This document shows positions 30,803-37,086 of a stretch of DNA of 37,086 nt, in pieces. Position 1 is the stretch's first letter. Each line of letters opens with the position of its first letter. The translations under genes and the position numbers were made by a program. A model generated the notes under the pieces. The model saw only the letters and a list, made by a program, of their open reading frames with translations, searched no databases and had not been told where the DNA came from. The DNA is from Bacillus andreraoultii (GTDB taxonomy: Bacteria > Bacillota > Bacilli > Bacillales > Caldibacillaceae), in contig NZ_LN868936.1 of NCBI RefSeq assembly GCF_001244735.1, positions 266,674-303,759 of the forward strand, in the 5' to 3' direction.

Positions 30803-33800
30803 TTAATCTTCTCTAATATCTTTCCGATTCTTTTTAAATAGCTTGGAAAGTACTTCATATACGATTGGTACGATGACTAGCGTGAGCAATGTTGAACTAA
30901 ATAGACCGCCAATAACCGTAATTGCTAAGTCTCTTGACATAAGTCCACCGCCACCGCCAATTCCAAGTGCCATTGGTAGCATAGCACCGATTGTTGCAAT
31001 TGCCGTCATTAAAATTGGACGAAGACGCGTTGAACCTGCTTCAAGAATGGCATCTCGCATCGCTAAGCCACCATGTTCCATTCGAATAATTCGGTCGACA
31101 AGCACGATCGCATTTGTAACAACAATACCGATTAACATAAGTAGACCCATCATAACCTGTACGGAAATCGTATGGTTCGTAATATATAAACCAATAAATG
31201 AGCCAATCACGGTGAATGGTAACGAGAATAAAATGGCAAATGGTGCTAAACCTTCTCCAAATGTAACGACTAATATAAAATATACAATCGCAACAGCAGC
31301 AACCATAGCAACACCTAATTTAGTAAATGTTTCTTGCATATCAGCTGCTACTCCAGCAATATCCACCGTTACACCTTTAGGTAAATCAAGCTTTTCAATT
31401 TTTTTATCTGCTTCAGACGTTGCTTTTGAAACATCATCACCGATTATCGTACCAGATACAGTTGCATAATATTCTCCGGCTGAACGTGACAACGTATTTA
31501 ATGTTGTTCCTTTCTCTACTTTAACGAGTTCAGATAATGGAACAGATTTTCCAGCAGGTGTTTTAATTTCTGTCTTTAATAAATCATCAATCGATTTTGG
31601 AACGACTTTTGCCTCGCGTTGAACGACAACTTCAATTTCATTCCCATCTTTTTCAACCGTTGTTAATACTTCCTTCTTACCACTATCAGACAAAGCCATA
31701 ACAATTTGAGCGGTTGTTAGGCCATATTGAAGTAGATGGTCTTGAGATACATGAAAGACATGTTCAACATATGGATCTTCTGCATCTGAAGTAATTTCTT
31801 CTAAGTTTTTCACTTTAGACAAAGCTCCTTCGACTTCCTTAACCGAATCAAGCAAATCGTCCAAGTCTTCACTATATAATGTATAACTTAGTTCATTTGA
31901 AGAGACACCACCAGAACTAAAGTCTTGTGATTTCCATTCTCCAGACTGATCAATGTTTGTTACATAATCTTCAATTTCTTTTTTGACTTCAGGGAAGTTC
32001 TTCATATCTTCGTCAAAAGTGACGTACATTAATGCCCCGTTACTGCCACCCATCATCATGGAAGTCGTATCAACATTGTTTGAATCATTAATTGATAACT
32101 GTAATGTCTTGATATCTTTACGTTTTAATAGTTTTTGCTCAACCTCCATAATATTTTTCTCAATATCTTCTTTTAATTCTCCAGCTTTCGGAGTATACGT
32201 TAAATACATCACTTTTTCTTCTGAAGAGCCTAAGAAACTAAATCCAATGAGTGGTGTTAAGCCTAATGAACCGACTAGTAAAGCAATTGCAATGAGTGAA
32301 GTAATCATTTTATGATTTAACGCTTTTTCTAAAACACCTTTATACCATTTCGCCATTTTTCCTGCTTCTTTATGGTTTTTCTCAGATTTTTTACCATAAA
32401 GTTTTTTACGGAATAACGTATGTGACAATGTTGGTACAATGGTAATCGCAACGAGTAAGGATGCACCTAATGCAAATGTCATCGTCAGTGCAAATGGTAT
32501 AAATAATTCTCCAACCATTCCCCCTACAAATATAAGTGGTGCAAATACAGCAACCGTTACGAGTGTTGAGGAAAGAATTGGTTTGAACATTTCAATTGTT
32601 GCTTCACGAATTAATGCTCGTCCATGAAGTTTCTCGTCTTTTAAATGTAGGCGCCGATATATATTCTCGACAACGACAATCGAGTCATCAATAACCCGAC
32701 CAATCGCAACCGTAATCGCACCTAGCGTCATAATATTTAGCGTAATATCTAACCAATGCAATAGAAGCATGGCCATTAAAATCGATACTGGTATGGAGAT
32801 AATCGAGATGATTGTTGATTTAATATCGCGTAAAAATAAAAGAATGATTAAAACGGCGATTAATCCACCAAATATCGCTTTTTCTAGCATCGAGAATACG
32901 GAATCTTCAATCGGCTCTCCTTGGTCTAGAGAAACAGCCACTTTCAATCCGTCAATTTTCGCTTCTTCTTTTTTTATTAAATCTTTTACAGCATTTACTA
33001 CAGTCACCGTATTTGCTTCTTGACCTTTTACAATTTGAATAGAGATTGCGTCTTCTCCATTCGTACGGGAGATTGATTGTACTTTCCCTACCGTTTCAAT
33101 TTTTGCAATCTCACCTAGTTTTACAAATGGTGCTGGATTTTCTGCAGTAGGTGTAACAGGAATAAGCACGTTTTTTAACTGCTCTACTGATTTAATATCA
33201 CCATCGACTGCTACCGCTTCTTCTCCTTTATCAAATTCGTACAGTCCTAAAGATAGAGCCATGTCACTTGCTTGAATCATGTCTTTTACATCGTCTTCTG
33301 TTAACCCAAGCGTCACCATTTTTTCTTCATTAAAAGTAAATTCAACTTCATTAATATGTTGCCCATTAATCTTTGCAGAGGCAACCCCATCAATTTTTTC
33401 TATTTTTGGTAGTAAAATATCTTCTACTGTTGACGTTAATTCGACAATATCTTCCTTTGTGCTACTAACCGAAAGCGCAAGGACCGGCATCATATTTAAA
33501 CTAATTGATGTGATTGTTGGTTGCTCAACATCTTCCGGTAAAGTGACGTTATCAACAGCTGACTCGAGTTGCCGCTTTTTCTCATCCATATCGACACCGT
33601 AATCGTACTCAATTTGAATTTGAGATACGTTTGATGATGAATTCGAGTAAACGGCTTTTACGTCTTCTAATCCTTCGACCGCTTTTTCAATTGGTATGGA
33701 AACTTCATTCATCACTTGTTCTGGCGTCGCACCAGGATAAACACCCATTACAATTAAATATGGTATGGAAATATCCGGAATTGACTCCATTTTCATTCGT

Positions 33801-33892
33801 GTTCCAGAGTAAATACCTGAAGCCGTGATGATAATTGTTAGTAACCATACAGCTAATTTATTTTTCAAAACAAAATTTACTAAGCCTTTCAC
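30803..33892 (-). CDS. RND efflux permease, SwrC/YerP-like (AcrB family)
   Basis: This is a large inner-membrane pump of about 1029 residues. It has the RND plan of one N-terminal helix (KNKLAVWLLTIIITASGIY), a big extracellular loop, a second helix bundle and a repeat of both. PGATPEQVMNEVSIPIEKAVEG is the typical first porter block. GRVIDDSIVVVENIYRR carries the paired acidic residues of the proton relay. The family in Bacillus includes SwrC, which exports surfactin and supports swarming; the substrate here is unproven. No membrane-fusion partner gene is adjacent. The GTG at 33892 is preferred because the product then aligns with the SwrC N terminus and AGGTGG lies 4 bases upstream; a TTG at 33928 would add 12 residues. 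The promoter carries a palindromic operator. Confidence 0.88.
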   Translation of the reverse strand: MKGLVNFVLKNKLAVWLLTIIITASGIYSGTRMKMESIPDISIPYLIVMGVYPGATPEQVMNEVSIPIEKAVEGLEDVKAVYSNSSSNVSQIQIEYDYGVDMDEKKRQLESAVDNVTLPEDVEQPTITSISLNMMPVLALSVSSTKEDIVELTSTVEDILLPKIEKIDGVASAKINGQHINEVEFTFNEEKMVTLGLTEDDVKDMIQASDMALSLGLYEFDKGEEAVAVDGDIKSVEQLKNVLIPVTPTAENPAPFVKLGEIAKIETVGKVQSISRTNGEDAISIQIVKGQEANTVTVVNAVKDLIKKEEAKIDGLKVAVSLDQGEPIEDSVFSMLEKAIFGGLIAVLIILLFLRDIKSTIISIISIPVSILMAMLLLHWLDITLNIMTLGAITVAIGRVIDDSIVVVENIYRRLHLKDEKLHGRALIREATIEMFKPILSSTLVTVAVFAPLIFVGGMVGELFIPFALTMTFALGASLLVAITIVPTLSHTLFRKKLYGKKSEKNHKEAGKMAKWYKGVLEKALNHKMITSLIAIALLVGSLGLTPLIGFSFLGSSEEKVMYLTYTPKAGELKEDIEKNIMEVEQKLLKRKDIKTLQLSINDSNNVDTTSMMMGGSNGALMYVTFDEDMKNFPEVKKEIEDYVTNIDQSGEWKSQDFSSGGVSSNELSYTLYSEDLDDLLDSVKEVEGALSKVKNLEEITSDAEDPYVEHVFHVSQDHLLQYGLTTAQIVMALSDSGKKEVLTTVEKDGNEIEVVVQREAKVVPKSIDDLLKTEIKTPAGKSVPLSELVKVEKGTTLNTLSRSAGEYYATVSGTIIGDDVSKATSEADKKIEKLDLPKGVTVDIAGVAADMQETFTKLGVAMVAAVAIVYFILVVTFGEGLAPFAILFSLPFTVIGSFIGLYITNHTISVQVMMGLLMLIGIVVTNAIVLVDRIIRMEHGGLAMRDAILEAGSTRLRPILMTAIATIGAMLPMALGIGGGGGLMSRDLAITVIGGLFSSTLLTLVIVPIVYEVLSKLFKKNRKDIRED

Positions 33893-33934
33893 TGTTCCAC
33901 CTACCCTAATTTGACTTTGATTATCCAATTATTT

Positions 33935-33963
33935 ATACTAATGACTAATCAGTCAGTTGTCAA
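33935..33963 (-). promoter_or_regulatory. RND pump promoter with embedded operator
   Basis: On the minus strand, TTGACA (33963-33958) and TAGTAT (33940-33935) are 17 bases apart. Between them lies TGACTGATTAGTCA (33955-33942), with perfect TGACT/AGTCA arms, typical of a TetR-type operator placed to block RNA polymerase. The -35 box is only 3-6 bases from the end of the ISLre2 element. Confidence 0.6.
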
Positions 33964-34062
33964 AGTATGTGTCAAGAGTTTCTCGGTCTTGTTTTTACAC
34001 CAATACTTCAGGCACTCTATTTTTGTACAGCTATTTCAGCTACCGCGCTAACGCTTGCTGGC

Positions 34063-34114
34063 CTAGAATAATTTGTTCGGTTCTAAAAAACAAGAACCAA
34101 ACAAATTATTCTAG
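34063..34114 (-). terminator. Long hairpin terminator of the ISLre2 transposase
   Basis: CTAGAATAATTTGTT-C-GGTTCT (34063-34084) pairs with AGAACC-A-AACAAATTATTCTAG (34093-34114): 22 positions with one mismatch and a short A/T loop. It lies 11 bases after the transposase stop. The stem lacks a strong T run, so it may also serve to stop incoming transcription. Confidence 0.65.
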
Positions 34115-34124
34115 GGTACTTCTA

Positions 34125-35534
34125 TTACCGAAAACATTTTAATAATTTCCCTGTCGCTGTTGAGTGGGCGACGTACAAGCTTATACTACCGTTTTTTACA
34201 CCGATAGAAGGTTGTGTAGGCTGGCGTAATACTTGAGACATACGAATGGTTCTTTTCACTTCACGATGCTTTCTTTCACTTCGTCCTTGTGCCTTTAAAT
34301 ATACGTCTCGCAAAGTTCCGTTGATTATCCCTTGTTTTACTTTTACCATGGCCTCCGCACCTTCTTTACTCCAATGCATACCTCTTTTCTTCATCCTGAA
34401 AGAAATACGGCGTTGATTCGACTCCATTCCACCTAACCCACGCGCATCTTTTGGATGACTTTTCACTTTATCTCGCCAATCAAAAATCCGATCCCAATTA
34501 TTCAAAATATAACCTCGAAAATCATTTACTTTTTTTATCTCTTTTTCGTCGGTTAGCATACTTTCAAATGTATCCAAATATAATGAAAAGGCCTTTTTAT
34601 CATGGTCTGATAAAGCTTGTTGAATAGACCCCTTGAATTTATTCTTTTTCCAGCCTAAAGCTCGGTTTAAGGCTTCACCTATGTGATACGAGTCTAATTG
34701 ATTTAATACTTGGTGTTTCGACTGTGAAAAAGCCTCTTGGAACTTCTCAGCTGTATATCCTCTGCCCCCGTCACTATTCGTAATTACATGTGTATTTTCT
34801 ATCGAATATTCATTGGCAGAAAAGGCCTGAAATTCCTTCCAAAACGTGTTTGTTGGCTGGGTTGTCATAATTACCTTTTGGTTTCTCAAAGAGACGCGCT
34901 TGCCATTTTTATTCCATCCCTCATAAATAATCCCGTGGCAAACTTCCATCTGTTTTTTTCTTTCTGTCCCCCGAACAAATACACCATCAGCTTCTGCATA
35001 TAAAAAATCAACTTTCTTTCCTTCTGGCAACGATGCCGATTCTTCAAGTTCATCCACCATTTCTTGGTCAGCCTTTGCTTGGGCCTCTCCAACCTTTTTC
35101 ACAATATTACCGACTGTTGTATGGCTAACATTTACAGCCGACCATTCTTTTAAAATACGTGCAGATTCACGGTATGTATTTTCACTTGCTAATTCAGCTA
35201 CCTTTACTTCCACCAGAGGGCTATACCTTTGATGTTTTATGAACCCTAGCCACTCATCTAAGGGATAGTGTGGATTTCCATTAACATCATGCATAAGCGT
35301 CCTCTTAAAGCGAACAGATCCGAAAATAAATTGGATTGTCTTCTCATCGTTTCTTTCAACTGTCCAATTTTCCGTTTGCTTATTTTCTTTGATTACTTGA
35401 TTAATATTAGTAAAAACATCCCCAACTAATGATGCGAATGTTTCATACATCAAGATTTGAAGTTGTTCCTCGAATTCAATTAAATTATTTGTTTCCTTTA
35501 TTAATCCATAAATTCTTGATATAATTTTATCCAT
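34125..35534 (-). CDS. ISLre2 family transposase
   Basis: This 469-residue transposase of the ISLre2 (formerly UPF0236) family is recognisable from the N-terminal helical part and the FGSVRFKRTLMHDVNGNPHYPLDEWLG region (about 72-98). VKVAELASENTYRESARILKEW follows. The catalytic core has DFLYAEADGVFVRG (first acidic cluster, about 175-188), VITNSDGGRGYTAEKF (about 245-260) and LDSYHIGEALNRALGW. The C-terminal MESNQRRISFRMKKRGMHWSKEGAEAMVKV block is also typical. The length and frame are normal. The start is ATG at 35534. Confidence 0.93.
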   Translation of the reverse strand: MDKIISRIYGLIKETNNLIEFEEQLQILMYETFASLVGDVFTNINQVIKENKQTENWTVERNDEKTIQFIFGSVRFKRTLMHDVNGNPHYPLDEWLGFIKHQRYSPLVEVKVAELASENTYRESARILKEWSAVNVSHTTVGNIVKKVGEAQAKADQEMVDELEESASLPEGKKVDFLYAEADGVFVRGTERKKQMEVCHGIIYEGWNKNGKRVSLRNQKVIMTTQPTNTFWKEFQAFSANEYSIENTHVITNSDGGRGYTAEKFQEAFSQSKHQVLNQLDSYHIGEALNRALGWKKNKFKGSIQQALSDHDKKAFSLYLDTFESMLTDEKEIKKVNDFRGYILNNWDRIFDWRDKVKSHPKDARGLGGMESNQRRISFRMKKRGMHWSKEGAEAMVKVKQGIINGTLRDVYLKAQGRSERKHREVKRTIRMSQVLRQPTQPSIGVKNGSISLYVAHSTATGKLLKCFR

Positions 35535-35683
35535 GAGAAGGCCTCTTTCTAAATGTATTAAGCCTGGTAGCTTACATTTATATTAGAGTGCCTTCTCTTT
35601 TTTTGCCAGTTAATATTTTCCAAAACGTGGTATTTTAACCCCCGAGTAATATTTTACACATATGTATTGTAATTATATAACTC

Positions 35684-35720
35684 AAAAAAGACCCACAGAT
35701 AATGATTACTTCTGTGGATC
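35684..35720 (-). terminator. Terminator of the glucosaminidase gene
   Basis: On the minus strand, GATCCACAGA (35720-35711) pairs with TCTGTGGGTC (35699-35690), with one G-T type mismatch, followed by TTTTTT. Confidence 0.85.
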
Positions 35721-35731
35721 TTCATAAAATA

Positions 35732-37086
35732 TTATTTATAGACAGGAATTTCTAAATTAAGATAATACACACCAATATCTTGGTACAATCTGTACATTGT
35801 ATTAATTTGTTTATAAGCCCAAGCTATGTCAGTAGCGTATTGGTGTGTTGCATACTTATAAGTATCCATAGCAGATGGATTCCAACGCATTTTATATAAT
35901 GTATTTTGACCAGCTTTGACATAGTTATTACCAATAAATGCCGCTCCACCAATAATAGCTTTTTCAGGCGTTGTCCATCCTTCACGGTATGCTCTTTCTG
36001 CAGCACCCTCATATGCATTACTATCTACTGCACCTATACCAAACATATTGTAAACAGTCTTGTTGTTATATTCAAACTTTGCATATTTCCCATTTCCTGT
36101 TTCTAATAGAGCATGAGATAAAAGGTAAATATCATTAACGCCATATTTATTCGCTGCATCAATAAAAGCTTTTCCGAGGTTGTCTAAGTCACCTTTTCCT
36201 TTAAGGTATGCATTAAGTTGACTCGCCGATGCTCCACTTGGTTTTGATAAATCAAGAAACTGAAACACTTGTCTTGAATCGTTTACGAAGTTGTTTGGGT
36301 TCAAATAGTAGAGAACATCACTTTCGATGGCATTTACCCAAATATTATGTGGGAATACGATAGCAACCCATTCACCAAGATCTTTCACTATTTGCACTTG
36401 GTTTCCACTGTATAACGTTCCTACTTTGGCAAAACTTGTTCCCGGTCCTTTTCTTACATTAAGAGCGTTAGCGGTAATTTTACCATTCTCTACATATTCC
36501 TTAGAAACATAAGCATACTTTTGATCTGTCTGAGGTGGAGTTGATTTGATATTCATCTGCATATTTAACGCTTGAGATAAAGTGATATTGTATTTTGAAT
36601 ATAAAACACTGGTCACTTTTTCAGTTACGTTATTTTTATGGATATAAATTGTTTTTCCAGCAATTACACCGCGATACCATGTGTTGTTGCCTACATCCAT
36701 TGTTAAGCCAATTTCAATGGCTTGACCTTTGTATTTTGATAAACTCTTGAATATAGCATCGACATTGCCACCCCACGGTTCAGTGTACGCCCAGCCAGTT
36801 CCTTTTAAATATAAAGTTTGTTTTGTAGTACTTATTGTTTTATATGCATGGGTTGTTAAGTCAGATGATTTTACCCATCCAACGACACCACTATTTGGTT
36901 TTCGGCTAAGTTGATAGTAGGTTGTCCCATTTACAACTGCTTGTTTACTTATATAGTAGACATGGTCCGCATAGCTTGACCCCGCAGTACCATATTTCAT
37001 AGCAACAAGATCTTTATAGATGCGTACCTGGGAACCCTTCATCTTACCTAGTCTACTCGTTTGGCTTTCAGTTATGGAAACAACAT
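35732..37086 (-). CDS. Cell-wall N-acetylglucosaminidase with GW and SH3 domains (5' end outside window)
   Basis: The frame stays open to the window edge (at least 451 codons; upstream of the ATG at 37042 it reads SITESQTSRLGK), so the gene is cut and that ATG is internal. Order from the N terminus: GW-type wall-binding modules (GSQVRIYKDLVAM, GVVGWVKSSDL and a second repeat, KTISTTKQTLYLKGTGWAYTEPWGG). A bacterial SH3 domain follows (ITANALNVRKGPGTSFAKVGTL through EWVAIVF). The C-terminal glucosaminidase domain (GH73-type) has the likely catalytic Glu in LLSHALLETGNGKYAKFEY and NMFGIGAVD. It hydrolyses N-acetylglucosamine linkages in peptidoglycan outside the cell, for wall turnover or daughter-cell separation. 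Only 72 bp separate it from the ISLre2 element, and a terminator lies between. Confidence 0.9.
   Translation of the reverse strand, partial: VVSITESQTSRLGKMKGSQVRIYKDLVAMKYGTAGSSYADHVYYISKQAVVNGTTYYQLSRKPNSGVVGWVKSSDLTTHAYKTISTTKQTLYLKGTGWAYTEPWGGNVDAIFKSLSKYKGQAIEIGLTMDVGNNTWYRGVIAGKTIYIHKNNVTEKVTSVLYSKYNITLSQALNMQMNIKSTPPQTDQKYAYVSKEYVENGKITANALNVRKGPGTSFAKVGTLYSGNQVQIVKDLGEWVAIVFPHNIWVNAIESDVLYYLNPNNFVNDSRQVFQFLDLSKPSGASASQLNAYLKGKGDLDNLGKAFIDAANKYGVNDIYLLSHALLETGNGKYAKFEYNNKTVYNMFGIGAVDSNAYEGAAERAYREGWTTPEKAIIGGAAFIGNNYVKAGQNTLYKMRWNPSAMDTYKYATHQYATDIAWAYKQINTMYRLYQDIGVYYLNLEIPVYK

Larger units (their letters stand above)
33969..35659 (-). mobile_element. ISLre2-family insertion sequence
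   Basis: The imperfect terminal repeats are GTGTCAAGAGTTTCTCGG at 33969-33986 and the complement of CCGAGTAATATTTTACAC at 35642-35659. GGCACTCTA occurs inside both ends. The element has one intact transposase gene. The repeats may extend three bases further outward (TAT). No clear target-site duplication was found, so exact ends are uncertain by a few bases. Confidence 0.75.

Noticed and set aside
30843-31469. 208-codon frame antisense to the RND pump gene
   Set aside because: It mirrors the codon pattern of the real gene, has low-complexity Ser/Ile/Thr/Pro composition and no ribosome binding site.
33960-33968. Target-site duplication for ISLre2
   Set aside because: No matching 8-10 bp direct repeat could be found at the two flanks; the ends may be mis-set by a few bases or the duplication lost.
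37040-37042. ATG at 37042 as the start of the glucosaminidase
   Set aside because: The frame stays open upstream to the window edge with wall-module-like sequence, and no signal peptide follows this ATG.

Overview
The window looks like chromosomal DNA from a low-GC, endospore-forming member of the Bacillales (Bacillus / Lysinibacillus type). The genes use strong AGGAGG-type ribosome binding sites with frequent TTG and GTG starts. The families present (HemAT, DUF1659/DUF2922/YvrJ, YcxB, zf-CHY, an SwrC-like RND pump, GW/SH3 glucosaminidase, IS1182/ISL3/ISLre2 insertion sequences) fit that group. No rRNA, tRNA or CRISPR array was seen. The assignment is inference from gene families, not a database match.

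Layout. 1-1702: IS1182-family element cut by the window edge. 1.7-4.7 kb: DUF1648 membrane protein, 3-hydroxyacyl-CoA dehydrogenase, and a cluster of three tiny genes (DUF1659, DUF2922, YvrJ). 4.76-9.16 kb: the best-organised unit, consisting of a phased 20-bp repeat array, a promoter, a cobalamin riboswitch with terminator, and a class I ribonucleotide reductase operon (alpha, flavodoxin, beta). 9.2-16.3 kb: ordinary metabolic and hypothetical genes (alkyltransferase-like protein, a small spore-protein-like ORF, azoreductase with a divergent TetR regulator, FAD dehydrogenase, PLP aminotransferase, CHY zinc finger, YcxB). 16.9-18.7 kb: a decayed surface-protein locus with a frameshifted coiled-coil protein, a thioester-type adhesin cut off after about 77 codons, a tnpB 5' fragment and a MITE-like repeat. 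18.7-23.8 kb: DUF554, a secreted DUF1906 protein, HemAT, SCP2, and an internally deleted short-chain dehydrogenase. 23.88-25.38 kb: a complete ISL3 element. 26.0-29.0 kb: a MarR - HlyD - MFS efflux operon arranged like yhbI-yhbJ-yhcA of B. subtilis. 29.1-29.8 kb: an eleven-copy 52-bp tandem array. 29.9-33.9 kb: guanine deaminase-type enzyme and a large RND pump. 33.97-35.66 kb: ISLre2 element. 35.7 kb to the end: a cell-wall glucosaminidase that runs off the window.

How parts work together. The AdoCbl riboswitch ahead of a B12-independent (tyrosyl-radical) reductase suggests the operon is switched on when B12 is scarce, as a backup for a B12-dependent class II enzyme that would lie elsewhere. 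The flavodoxin gene between the two subunits, overlapping the beta gene, probably serves cofactor assembly or reduction of the beta subunit. The TetR/azoR and MarR/efflux units each carry an inverted repeat in the control region. The RND pump promoter carries a TetR-like operator, but an ISLre2 copy lies directly against it, so any linked regulator may have been displaced.

Non-coding DNA is unusually repeat-rich. There are two separate arrays with the same 51-52 bp period, a 20-bp phased TCCGAAG array, and three copies of a MITE-like element of about 120 bp ending in GGGGCT. I do not know described families for these.
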